64,000 bases of DNA. Source: Halochromatium roseum. GTDB taxonomy: Bacteria > Pseudomonadota > Gammaproteobacteria > Chromatiales > Chromatiaceae. The notes under the pieces were generated by a model. The model searched no databases, was not told the DNA's origin, and saw nothing but the letters and a program-made list of their open reading frames with translations. A program made the position numbers and the translations under genes. The stretch spans positions 1 through 64,000 of the forward strand of contig NZ_NHSH01000065.1 in assembly GCF_016653315.1 (NCBI RefSeq). The letters are read 5' to 3'. This document shows positions 9,399 to 17,782 of this stretch, piece after piece. Numbering within the stretch: position 1 is the first letter of the stretch; every line of letters starts with the position of its first letter.

Positions 9399-9661
9399 GC
9401 GCTTGACCTCGTCATCTTGGTGACATCGTCATCCTGGTGGAAATTCGGGTTTGTCATGAAGGCGCGCAGCCCGGGGTCGGCTGCGGCTTGTTGAGGCAAC
9501 ACTGCGGGCGTCGCTATACTCGCGAGGTTCCAAGCGGCCCTTCGCTCCTTCACACCTCTGGTCTCAGCAATGCACCCCACTGCGCTCCAAACCCTGACGT
9601 TATCTGTGATGGGGCCAGGCCTTGCCGATGTCCACCCTGCTCGCCCGTCTCAGGCCTGAGC

Positions 9662-10330
9662 ATGCGGCGCTCCTCTCGCCCCTTCATCGCCCGCTTGATC
9701 ATGGCGGTCGCCGCCGTCGGGCTGTTTATCGTCGGCTATCAGTGGGGCAACCAGTTCCAAACCGCCCATCAGCCCCCGCTGCGTATCGAGGGCGTGTTGC
9801 TGCGCCCACCCATTGAACTGCCCGAGCTTGATCTGCATGGATCTCAAGGTCCGTTTAACCGCACCGACCTAGACGACCATTGGTCGCTGATCACCTTCGG
9901 CTCGCCGGGGAGCGCGGCCGGCCATCGTGGCGTCTCGCGCCTGATCGAGATCGCAAACCGGGTCGCTGATCAGCCCGATCTGCGAAAGCGACTGCAACTC
10001 CTGCTGATCAGCGCCGATGACGCACCAATGCTCGCGCGTGACTTCGAGCAGCTCACACCAAGCTTGCGGGTATTGAGTGCCCCCGAACAGCTGTTGGCCG
10101 AGCTGAAGACAGCGGTTGGCGCCGGGCAGGACGAGCCCGCAGAAGCTGCCGAGCAACCGCCGCCGTTGTTCCTGGTCGATCCAAGGGCGCGCTTGGTAGC
10201 CCTGTTCGCTGGCGGGCAGCCGGCTGCCAAGGTCGCGGATGATCTAAAAATGCTGTCGGAACGGCCAGAGGCATTGGTGGCCGCGCCGCAACCGGCTGAT
10301 ACCGCTACGACGACTAATCCAGACCAATAA
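9662..10330 (+). CDS. Membrane-anchored thioredoxin-fold protein, SCO1/SenC-like but without cysteines
   Basis: The 222-residue protein starts with an N-terminal anchor (RLIMAVAAVGLFIVGYQWG) and continues with a periplasmic domain in which LDLHG, DDHWSLITFGSPGSAAGHRG and PPLFLVDPRARLVALF follow the SCO1/SenC layout. SCO proteins use a CxxxC pair and a later His to handle copper for cytochrome oxidase. Here the CxxxC position reads SPGSAAG, so both cysteines are missing and copper or thiol chemistry is unlikely. The ATG at 9662 was chosen because it places the anchor at the N-terminus; open sequence further upstream looks non-coding. Confidence 0.65.
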   Translation: MRRSSRPFIARLIMAVAAVGLFIVGYQWGNQFQTAHQPPLRIEGVLLRPPIELPELDLHGSQGPFNRTDLDDHWSLITFGSPGSAAGHRGVSRLIEIANRVADQPDLRKRLQLLLISADDAPMLARDFEQLTPSLRVLSAPEQLLAELKTAVGAGQDEPAEAAEQPPPLFLVDPRARLVALFAGGQPAAKVADDLKMLSERPEALVAAPQPADTATTTNPDQ

Positions 10331-10445
10331 GACTGGCACCACGCATCCCTACGGTTCAGCATCGCCCGAATCCGCTGTCTAAAGCATCTCGCTACCGAAT
10401 CCACCCAGCGCACCCCATTAGCGAACCCGATTAGCGATCCCATCA

Positions 10446-11354
10446 GTGACCCATCCCACCACCAGATCCCACCGAGGCCGTGCAGCCCGCGGCTTGAGCG
10501 CCCGCCTGTTCGTTGGACTGCAGTACCTGCTGCCACAGCACGCCCTCTCCAACGCGATGTTCTGGCTGACTCGCCGCCATTGGCCGGCGCTGACATCCTG
10601 GATCATTCGGCTCTATGTCCGCATCTTCCGCGTCGACCTGACGGAGGCCGCTGAGCCCGATCCAGGCGCTTACCCAAGCTTCAACGCCTTCTTCACCCGC
10701 AGGCTGCGGGCCGATGCCCGACCGCTACCAAGCCTAGCGGATGCCATCGCCTGCCCGGTCGATGGCCGCATCAGTCAGGCTGGAAGGATTCATCACGGCG
10801 AGTTGATCCAAGCCAAGGGTCAGCACTACTCGCTTGAGGGCCTATTGGGCGGCGATCCGTCGCTCGCAGCCTCATTCCAGGACGGCCTCTTTGCCACCCT
10901 TTACCTCTCGCCAAGGGATTATCACCGCATCCATATGCCGATTACGGGTCGCCTGCGACAGACCATCCTGGTCCCGGGTCGGCTGTTCAGCGTCAACCCG
11001 ACCACGGTGGCTGCCGTGCCGGGCCTGTTCGCACGCAACGAGCGCGCCATCTGCCTGTTCGACACCAGCGCCGGCCCGATGGCCGTGATCCTAGTCGGCG
11101 CCATCTTCGTCGGCAGCATCGAAACCCTCTGGTCTGGACGCCTGACCCCACCCCGCGCGCACGCGATCCGCGTCGACAACCCTGGAGATGGGGGAGTCAG
11201 CCTGAGCCGCGGCGATGAATTCGGCCGCTTCAACATGGGCTCGACCGTGATCCTCCTGTTTCCGGCGCACAGCGCGCACTGGGAGCCACAGCTACAGCCG
11301 GGCACGGCGGTGCGCTGTGGCGAGCAGATCGGTCAGTTGGATCGCGACCGTTAG
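10446..11354 (+). CDS. psd: Phosphatidylserine decarboxylase proenzyme
   Basis: The protein follows E. coli Psd closely: FNAFFTRRL, CPVDGRISQAG, YLSPRDYHRIHMP, FARNERAICLFDT and GSIETLWSG all appear in order. It makes phosphatidylethanolamine at the inner membrane. The proenzyme cuts itself at a G-S bond inside LGST to form the pyruvoyl group; here the motif reads MGST (NMGSTVILLF, near residue 262), a conservative change that keeps the cleaved Gly-Ser pair. The start is a GTG at 10446, and 302 residues is normal for the family. Confidence 0.95.
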   Translation: MTHPTTRSHRGRAARGLSARLFVGLQYLLPQHALSNAMFWLTRRHWPALTSWIIRLYVRIFRVDLTEAAEPDPGAYPSFNAFFTRRLRADARPLPSLADAIACPVDGRISQAGRIHHGELIQAKGQHYSLEGLLGGDPSLAASFQDGLFATLYLSPRDYHRIHMPITGRLRQTILVPGRLFSVNPTTVAAVPGLFARNERAICLFDTSAGPMAVILVGAIFVGSIETLWSGRLTPPRAHAIRVDNPGDGGVSLSRGDEFGRFNMGSTVILLFPAHSAHWEPQLQPGTAVRCGEQIGQLDRDR

Positions 11355-11575
11355 CCAGCTCGGGCGAAGCCTTAGGCGCTTGTCGAATACGCTCGTAGCG
11401 ACTTGCACCAGAGCATTGCGCAGGATGTCGTGTGCCTTCATTGCAGCTCGTCTGGAGCATCGCCGGACTCTGTATCCGGCTTTTTGTCCGGCTGTTTGTG
11501 CACCCATGCGTCCGGCTATGCGACACGGAAGGCAGACGCAAAGACCCACAAGGCGGCCCGAGGGTTGACAGCGCC

Positions 11576-12610
11576 TCAGGCGCGCTCGACCGGGAACGCC
11601 AGCACCGCGTCGATCTGATCTGCGCCAAGCGCGCACATCAGCAGCCGATCGAGTCCCAATGCAATCCCCGCGCTGGCTGGCATGCCAGCCTCAAGGGCAG
11701 CCAAGAAGGCCTCATCGATCGGCGGCACCGGCTGCCCTGCAGCCCGGCGTGCACGCTGATCGGCTTCGAATCGCGCGCGCTGCTCGTTCGCGTCGGTCAG
11801 TTCCTCGAAGCCATTCGCCAGCTCCATGCCCTCCAGATATAGCTCGACGCGCTCGGCGACGCTCGGATCACCGTCGCGCAACCGCGCAAGCGCCGCTTGG
11901 CTGGGCGGATAATCGCGGACAAAGGTCATGCAGCCACGGCCTAGGGCAGGCTCAAGGCACTGGCTCATCAGCAGGTCCAGCCAGCCATCGCGGTCCAGCT
12001 CGAGGTGATCGCAGCCTTCAAGGCCCTGTGCCCTCGCCACGGCCTTGAGCACGGCAGGCGTTGCTCGCCAGGGATCTAGCTCCAGCCGATCTCTAAACAG
12101 CTGCCGGTAGCTCAGCACCTCGTGCTCAAGCCCCGACCGATCGAGGATCACTCGCACCAGGTCGGCGACCTCATCGATCAATGCACTCAGAGACCAGCCG
12201 GGCCGGTACCATTCCAGCAGACTGAATTCGGGATGATGCCGACGCCCGCGCTCGCCATCGCGAAAGACCTTGCAGACCTGATAGATCGGACCACTGCCTG
12301 CAGCCAGCAACCGCTTCATCGGCAGCTCGGGTGAGCTGTGCAGATAGAGCTGCTGGCCCGACGGCGCGTCCGCGCCAGACCCAGACCAGCGGGTGCGCAG
12401 CGATTCAATGGCCGGATCGGTCGTCGCGCTTGCCGAGAGCAGTGGCGTCTCGACCTCTAAAACCTCGCGCTCGGCGAAGAAGTCTCGCAACCGCTGTAGC
12501 ATGCGCGCGCGCCCGCGCAGCACATCGATCGAGGCGCTTGGCTGCCAGCAAGCCTGCCCGGCATCAGCGCGACCTCGCAACGTGTCACGCGCGATCGTTG
12601 CCCGACTCAC
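11576..12610 (-). CDS. epmA: Elongation factor P lysine lysyltransferase EpmA
   Basis: This is a class II lysyl-tRNA synthetase-like catalytic core without the tRNA anticodon-binding domain, as expected for EpmA (PoxA/GenX). Visible parts are WQPSASIDVL at the start, motif 1 around VLEVETPLLS, motif 2 with FRDGERGRRHHPEFSLLEWY, and motif 3 GIALGLDRLLM. It attaches beta-lysine to Lys34 of EF-P. The efp gene lies 81 bases upstream on the same strand and epmB faces away just beyond it, so substrate, ligase and mutase are together. The start is a GTG at 12610. Confidence 0.95.
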   Translation of the reverse strand: MSRATIARDTLRGRADAGQACWQPSASIDVLRGRARMLQRLRDFFAEREVLEVETPLLSASATTDPAIESLRTRWSGSGADAPSGQQLYLHSSPELPMKRLLAAGSGPIYQVCKVFRDGERGRRHHPEFSLLEWYRPGWSLSALIDEVADLVRVILDRSGLEHEVLSYRQLFRDRLELDPWRATPAVLKAVARAQGLEGCDHLELDRDGWLDLLMSQCLEPALGRGCMTFVRDYPPSQAALARLRDGDPSVAERVELYLEGMELANGFEELTDANEQRARFEADQRARRAAGQPVPPIDEAFLAALEAGMPASAGIALGLDRLLMCALGADQIDAVLAFPVERA

Positions 12611-12691
12611 CGTTGCGCCATCGCGATCAGGCAGCCGGCAATTGCCTGAAAATTGGCTAATAATCGCCTAACAATCGTCTAATCACCCGAA

Positions 12692-13264
12692 TCACTCTTC
12701 TTTGGCGCGCGAGACGTAAGAGCCGGTGCGCGTGTCGACCTTGATCATCTCACCGGTCTGTACGAACAGCGGCACATTCACCACCGCCCCGGTCTCGAGC
12801 GTCGCAGGTTTACCGCCGCCACCGGAGGTGTCGCCCTTCAGACCGGGATCGGTCTCGGTAATCTCGAGGACGACGAAGCTTGGCGGGTCTACACTGATCG
12901 GCTGGCCGTTATAGAGCGTAACGCTGCAGAGATCCTGCTCCTTGATCCACTTCGATGCCTCGCCGATCGCGGCCTCGTCAGCGGTGAGTTGCTCGAAGCT
13001 GCTCGGGTCCATGAAGTGCCAAACCTCACCATCGTAGTAGAGATACTGGAGATCGGTCTCGAGTACATCAGCCGCTTCGACCGAGTCGCCAGACTTGAAG
13101 GTCCGCTCGACAACGCGGCCGGTCTTCAGGTTGCGGACCTTGACGCGGTTGAAGGCTTGCCCCTTGCCGGGCTTGACGAACTCGTTCTCGACGATCGTGT
13201 ACGGATCGCCATCGAGCATAATCTTCAGCCCGCCTTTGAATTCATTGGTCTTGTAACTTGCCAT
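12692..13264 (-). CDS. efp: Translation elongation factor P
   Basis: The 190-residue protein has the three-domain EF-P length. The modification loop reads KPGKGQA with the lysine at position 34, the residue that receives beta-lysine in EpmA/EpmB organisms. EF-P enters ribosomes stalled at proline runs and restores peptide-bond formation. It is transcribed divergently from epmB, with about 110 bases between the two starts, and is followed by epmA. Confidence 0.98.
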   Translation of the reverse strand: MASYKTNEFKGGLKIMLDGDPYTIVENEFVKPGKGQAFNRVKVRNLKTGRVVERTFKSGDSVEAADVLETDLQYLYYDGEVWHFMDPSSFEQLTADEAAIGEASKWIKEQDLCSVTLYNGQPISVDPPSFVVLEITETDPGLKGDTSGGGGKPATLETGAVVNVPLFVQTGEMIKVDTRTGSYVSRAKEE

Positions 13265-13375
13265 CAGATCCTCTTGCAGTGCATCGTGCGTTCAATGCGA
13301 TGGTCTACCCGGTAGCGTTATGACTTGGGCCGTCATGACTCGGGGCGCCAATACCGGACAGAAACCAAACCGACT

Positions 13376-14383
13376 ATGGTAGCGCGAACCCAACAGCGAT
13401 GGCAGACCCCGAGCTGGAAACAGGAGCTGGCGGCGGCCTTTACCGACCCGGTCGCGCTGCTGCAAGCGCTCGAGCTCAGTCCGGCCAAGCTACCCGAACC
13501 GATTCAGCGGTCGGCCCGCTTTCCGCTCTTGGTCCCCCGAGGGTTCGCTGCACTGATGCGCCGCGGCGACCCCAACGACCCACTCTTACGCCAGGTGCTT
13601 CCGCTCGTCGCAGAGGCACGCCCAGCAGCAGGATTTGTCACCGACCCGGTTGGTGACGCCAACGCAGGCCTTGTGCCAGGATTGCTGCAGAAGTATCGCG
13701 GCCGCGCGCTGCTGATCGCGACTGGCGCCTGCGCGGCGCACTGCCGCTACTGTTTCCGCCGCCACTTCCCTTATGCAAGCACAGGCGCTCAGAGCGATCG
13801 ACTCGCTACCGCCATCGCAGCGCTCGAGCGAACCCCGGATATCGACGAGGTCATCCTCAGCGGCGGTGATCCGCTGATGCTCGATGACGGTGCACTAGCT
13901 GCGCTCATCACGCGCCTCGACGATCTCCCACGGCTCAAGCGGCTCCGACTGCACACACGCCTGCCAAGCATCTTACCGAGCCGGATCACCGATCGGCTCT
14001 GCGCGATCCTCTCCGGCAGCCGGCTACAGGTCGTCATCGTGGTCCATATCAATCATCCAGCCGAGCTTGGACGGGACGCCTGCCTGGCGCTGCTCGGCCT
14101 GGCCGAACTCGGCACGCCGCTGCTCAACCAAAGCGTGTTATTACGTGGTGTTAATGACGAGGTTGAAACCCTGGCCGAGCTGTCGGAGGCCCTGATCGCG
14201 ACGCGGGTACTGCCCTACTACCTGCATCTGCTCGACCCCGTCAGCGGCGCCGCGCATTTTGACGTCCCGGAGACCAAGGCCCGCGCCCTCGTCACCCAAC
14301 TCCGGCAGCGACTGCCTGGCTATCTGGTCCCAAGGCTGGTGCGAGAGCAGCCCGGCGAACCCTCGAAAACCGTCTTGCTGTGA
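13376..14383 (+). CDS. epmB: EF-P beta-lysylation protein EpmB (lysine 2,3-aminomutase family)
   Basis: The radical-SAM cluster motif is CAAHCRYCFRR (CxxxCxxC). It is followed by EVILSGGDPLML, a KamA/EpmB hallmark, and by the PLP-binding region near the C-terminus. EpmB isomerises (S)-alpha-lysine to (R)-beta-lysine for EpmA to load onto EF-P. At about 335 residues it is shorter than true KamA enzymes, which supports EpmB. The ATG at 13376 gives MVARTQQRWQ; an in-frame TTG at 13325 is possible but would add an unlikely leader. Confidence 0.94.
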   Translation: MVARTQQRWQTPSWKQELAAAFTDPVALLQALELSPAKLPEPIQRSARFPLLVPRGFAALMRRGDPNDPLLRQVLPLVAEARPAAGFVTDPVGDANAGLVPGLLQKYRGRALLIATGACAAHCRYCFRRHFPYASTGAQSDRLATAIAALERTPDIDEVILSGGDPLMLDDGALAALITRLDDLPRLKRLRLHTRLPSILPSRITDRLCAILSGSRLQVVIVVHINHPAELGRDACLALLGLAELGTPLLNQSVLLRGVNDEVETLAELSEALIATRVLPYYLHLLDPVSGAAHFDVPETKARALVTQLRQRLPGYLVPRLVREQPGEPSKTVLL

Positions 14384-14420
14384 CCGGTCTTGCGCTGCCC
14401 AAAACGGCGGTGCGTCGAGG

Positions 14421-15446
14421 TCAAGTATCTCGCAGGTTCGCAATCCCGTGCGGCACATGGCCGGTGGTCACATGGCCCTGGGTATCGCGGCAATGGTGCT
14501 CTTGATCGTCGAAGAAGATATCGGCATCGAAGGCAGCCAAGAAGGGCCCCTTGGACAGGCCATCAAGGAACAGCGATTCATCGATCCGGATGTTCCAGGC
14601 GCGCAAGGTGCGCACCACCCGTTCATGGGTTGGAGCACCGCGGGCGGTGATCAGCGCCGTTCGCAAAGGCGCCTCATCGATCGGGAATAGGGCCTGAATG
14701 CGCCGCAGTGCAACGAGAAACCCCTTGAACGGTCCATCGGATAGCGGCTTTTGCGCGGCAGCAACCTCATTCGCGGTGAATGCGGCTAAGCCTTCGGCGC
14801 GAAAGATCCGCTCCGACTCATCGGAAAACAGGACGGCGTCGCCATCGAAGGCGATACGCAGCTCCTCATCATCGTCGTCGACCGCGGGTCGAGCCGGAGC
14901 CGGCAAGATGGTCGCCGCGGCGCAGCCCGCTTCGAGTGCCTGGCGCACATCATCACGGTCCGCCGACAAGAAGAGATGGGCGCCGAATGCGGAGACGTAT
15001 CGGTAGGGGCTAGCACCACTGGTAAAGGCCGCGCAATGGATCGCAAGCCCATGATGGCGAATCGAGTTGAAGACCCGCAGCCCCGTGTCACTGCTGTTGC
15101 GCGAGAGGAGGATGACCTCGACTCGGCCCCGATCGCCAAGCCGTTCGTTCAGGGCGAGCAGCTTTTTGACCAGAGAGAAGGCAACGCCTGGTGCCAAGAT
15201 CTCACCCTCATGCGCCACCTGGTAGGCATGATAGGCCTCGACCCCGTGCTCTTCGAAGACGCGATGAGACTCCGAGAGGTCGAACAGGGCGCGAGAAGAG
15301 ATCGCAACGACGAGACGAATCTGGGGGCCAGTCGTCGTCGCGGCCTCGCTCGCCACGCGGCCAGGGGATTGTTCTGGGGCAAGCCCTGAGTTGGCCGTGC
15401 TCACCAGCGCCAGAGCGGGCTCGCCCAATCCTAGCGGGCTCACCAA
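14421..15446 (-). CDS. 5'-nucleotidase, cytosolic cN-I type
   Basis: The sequence matches the bacterial cN-I 5'-nucleotidase family (PF06189-like): VVAISSRALFDLSESHRVFEEHG at the start of the domain, then VEVILLSRNSSDTGLRV and AAFTSGASPYRYV. Members remove phosphate from nucleoside monophosphates in the cytoplasm. About 40 variable residues precede the domain, so the real start may lie downstream of the TTG at 15446. The gene converges on epmB with 37 bases between stops. Its putative start overlaps the stop of the upstream small membrane-protein gene, suggesting cotranscription. Confidence 0.85.
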   Translation of the reverse strand: MVSPLGLGEPALALVSTANSGLAPEQSPGRVASEAATTTGPQIRLVVAISSRALFDLSESHRVFEEHGVEAYHAYQVAHEGEILAPGVAFSLVKKLLALNERLGDRGRVEVILLSRNSSDTGLRVFNSIRHHGLAIHCAAFTSGASPYRYVSAFGAHLFLSADRDDVRQALEAGCAAATILPAPARPAVDDDDEELRIAFDGDAVLFSDESERIFRAEGLAAFTANEVAAAQKPLSDGPFKGFLVALRRIQALFPIDEAPLRTALITARGAPTHERVVRTLRAWNIRIDESLFLDGLSKGPFLAAFDADIFFDDQEHHCRDTQGHVTTGHVPHGIANLRDT

Positions 15447-15964
15447 GGCATGAACGAATTCATGAAGTGCATCGGGCGACCGATACTGCGATTCATCGAG
15501 CCAAGATCTTCGCGCATTGTCGCGGTGGTGAAGGTCATCGACTGCATCGATTGGGTCATGGTCTCAATCGAACTCAACATCGGCTCTAGGGTAGCGACAT
15601 CCCGCGCCATCGAATCGACACCCACCGTCATGGTGCGGACGTTCGAACTTATCTGGCCCATGTTGTCGGAGATCGACTGCATGTTGCTCGCGAGTACCGT
15701 CATATTCGAGTCGACACTGATGGCCAGATAATGGACGTCCTTGGCCAAGCTGAACACGAGATAAAAGCCATAGGCGGCGAGGATGATGAAGGCGAACAGC
15801 GTCGGATAAACGATCAGCTCCCAGCGTCGAGCGCTGGTCTCAAACGCCTGCGAAAGACGATCCATCGCGAACTGGCTCGCTGCAGGATCGCCTTCTGGCG
15901 ACTCGAGTCCGGTTGTGCCCGTCTTGTTAAAAGCCTCTCGCTCGAGCGGGTTCTTGCCTGTCAT
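15440..15964 (-). CDS. Small inner-membrane protein with a long helical soluble domain
   Basis: I do not recognise a family. The 174 residues have one membrane helix at about residues 52-72 (ELIVYPTLFAFIILAAYGFYL region). It is followed by a roughly 100-residue helical segment with heptad-like repeats: DSNMTVLASNMQSISDNM, ISSNVRTMTVGVDSMARDV, MLSSIETMTQSMQSMT. The pattern resembles the signalling or spacer helices of methyl-accepting proteins but there is no hairpin tip or HAMP domain. It overlaps the 5'-nucleotidase start by a few bases. The 16,189-ward gap to the next gene (15965-16187) holds nothing recognisable. Confidence 0.7.
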   Translation of the reverse strand: MTGKNPLEREAFNKTGTTGLESPEGDPAASQFAMDRLSQAFETSARRWELIVYPTLFAFIILAAYGFYLVFSLAKDVHYLAISVDSNMTVLASNMQSISDNMGQISSNVRTMTVGVDSMARDVATLEPMLSSIETMTQSMQSMTFTTATMREDLGSMNRSIGRPMHFMNSFMPW

Positions 15965-16187
15965 AAGAAATCACCACCTCTCAGGTACCGCCGCGGCCCT
16001 CCCAAGGCCAGACCATTGGGTCGGCGCCGGGTGGTATGCATCGGCCGATTGCCGCGCTGAAACTGACGACAGCGTCGGCAAGCCTGCCGATAAATCAGTC
16101 TACGAAGCGTAACACGAACGCAGGCTTATACAAGCAATCCGCGCTCAAGACGAGACGTCCAAAGCCTCCGAGCTTCGGTGCCGATCG

Positions 16188-16820
16188 TTAACTCAACACC
16201 TCGGGAAACAAGCTTGCAGCGAGCGCGTAAAATTCTTTCGCCCCTTTGCCTCGGGACTCGAGCTCGAACACGGCCAAGCCTTCGCTAAAGGACCGCCGGA
16301 ACACGGTGCGTTGCGACAATCGCGACTTCACGAACCGGATATCAGGCAACGCAACCAAGGCGGCCGCCGCTTCGTCGGTCTCCCGGACCGCATGATGGGT
16401 ATCGCCCCGATTGATGAATCCGAGAATCTCCGGGGGATGAGTGCGCTCAACCGACTTCACCAATTGGATGAAGCGTTGCGTTGACCAAATATCCGCTTGC
16501 GAGGGAGGTACCGGCACGATCACACGGTCGCAATGCTGTATCGCCGCGCGCAAGGCCTCCATATCAGAGGTGCCGACATCGATCAGGGTCTCGTCGTGCT
16601 CACGGAGCTTATCGGTGCCAAGGGAGGCCCAGTCCAACACTGGAAGCACGGGCTCAAAACCCTCTTCACGCCGCACCGCAGTGACGTCGGTCAGGGTACC
16701 CTGTGGGTCGGCGTCTACCAGTTGTACGTCGACCTCGGCCATCGACAACCAGACGCCCATATTAAAGGTGAGGGTGCTCTTACCGGAGCCGCCCTTCAAG
16801 GAGCCGATGACTGTAATCAT
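16188..16820 (-). CDS. ParA/MinD-type ATPase, orphan
   Basis: The 210-residue protein begins with a deviant Walker A, KGGSGKST, followed by VQLVDADPQGTL and TLIDVGTSD, the switch regions of ParA/MinD P-loop ATPases. It lacks the N-terminal helix-turn-helix of plasmid ParA proteins. Such small ATPases position cargo such as DNA, protein arrays or microcompartments. No ParB or recognisable cargo gene is adjacent. It lies 56 bases behind a secreted protein and at the end of an efflux gene row on the same strand, so a link to envelope positioning is possible but unproven. Confidence 0.85.
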   Translation of the reverse strand: MITVIGSLKGGSGKSTLTFNMGVWLSMAEVDVQLVDADPQGTLTDVTAVRREEGFEPVLPVLDWASLGTDKLREHDETLIDVGTSDMEALRAAIQHCDRVIVPVPPSQADIWSTQRFIQLVKSVERTHPPEILGFINRGDTHHAVRETDEAAAALVALPDIRFVKSRLSQRTVFRRSFSEGLAVFELESRGKGAKEFYALAASLFPEVLS

Positions 16821-16875
16821 CCGTTCTTGCCGCGATCACGCAAAGTGGCTGGAGGGGTTGGAGTGTAGCAAGACA

Positions 16876-17769
16876 TCAACGCAGCGAGGGCTGCGGCGAG
16901 TAGCCTGACCACTCATCATCCGCATGGTAACCGAATGTAACGCCTTCGTCTTGGTAGCTGCGCCAGGGGCCGCGAGGCAGATAGTCGCGCTCATCGATCT
17001 GGGGATAAGGGCTGTCTGCGAGTGAGCGTGCATTATCCCGCTCGGACAGCGGACGAAACTCCCAGCCGGCGGAGCCACCTGGACGCAACGCTTGGAGATC
17101 GGGGTCGGGGCGAAACTGATAACCACCCGATCCGTACAGCCGATTGCCGTCGGCGTCCGTGAAACGTTGCTGACTGGAGACATCCCACTCCGAAGCGGCA
17201 TCCCCTGACCAATAGTCGCGTCGCTCATACAGCGATCGGCCATCAGATCGACCACCGACGCTGTCGCGCCAATATCGGCCCTGGCTCGGCTGTCGCCATC
17301 CGTCGCTCCCTTCGCTCGGCGCCTCCCGCCAGCGACGCTGATCGCTCCAGTCGGATATCGGCGCTCCCGATTGCCAGTGATGGTCGTGGTCGGCAGCGCC
17401 ACGGCCGCCGGCATCGAAATCGTCTCGTGGCGCCGAGGACCAGGTTGCGTCCCGAGGATCTTCTGACAGATACCACTGACTCCGGCTATCCCAAGCGCCA
17501 GGCCAGTCTGAGCCCTGCCGACCAGGATCTGTTCGCCCCCATTCAGGTGGTCGTGGTGTCCGGTAATCACCGGGGGAGGCGCGAGCTGTGCTGGAATAAG
17601 CCGATGACCCATGGCTATCCGTCTCGTAAGGATTCCAAGCCCATAGGAGAGGGCTTGCGAGCAGCGGAATCATGGCCAGCAAGACCAGATGCAGCCGAGC
17701 CCGCACAGGTCGCCGCCCACCTAGGGTTGAGCGACCTCGCGCTGAAGGTCTCGAATGCATTCTTTTCAT
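16876..17769 (-). CDS. Secreted low-complexity protein of unknown function
   Basis: No family is recognised. A basic N-region is followed by a signal-like helix (LHLVLLAMIPLLASPLLWAW). The rest is rich in Trp, Tyr, Arg, Asp, Ser and Gly with repeated short motifs such as PEWG, DWPGAW, SDWSDQRRW and LYERRDYWSG, which suggests an unstructured or adhesive exported protein. It starts 14 bases after the RND pump gene and is probably in the same transcript. A second open frame on the same strand overlaps most of it, but this frame is preferred because of the signal peptide and its spacing to the pump gene. Confidence 0.6.
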   Translation of the reverse strand: MKRMHSRPSARGRSTLGGRRPVRARLHLVLLAMIPLLASPLLWAWNPYETDSHGSSAYSSTARASPGDYRTPRPPEWGRTDPGRQGSDWPGAWDSRSQWYLSEDPRDATWSSAPRDDFDAGGRGAADHDHHWQSGAPISDWSDQRRWREAPSEGSDGWRQPSQGRYWRDSVGGRSDGRSLYERRDYWSGDAASEWDVSSQQRFTDADGNRLYGSGGYQFRPDPDLQALRPGGSAGWEFRPLSERDNARSLADSPYPQIDERDYLPRGPWRSYQDEGVTFGYHADDEWSGYSPQPSLR

Positions 17770-17782
17770 GGTGTCTACCGCA

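Noticed and set aside
16836-17612. A second open frame overlapping the secreted low-complexity protein gene on the same strand.
   Set aside because: It has no signal peptide, no start context, and the competing frame is better spaced behind the pump gene.
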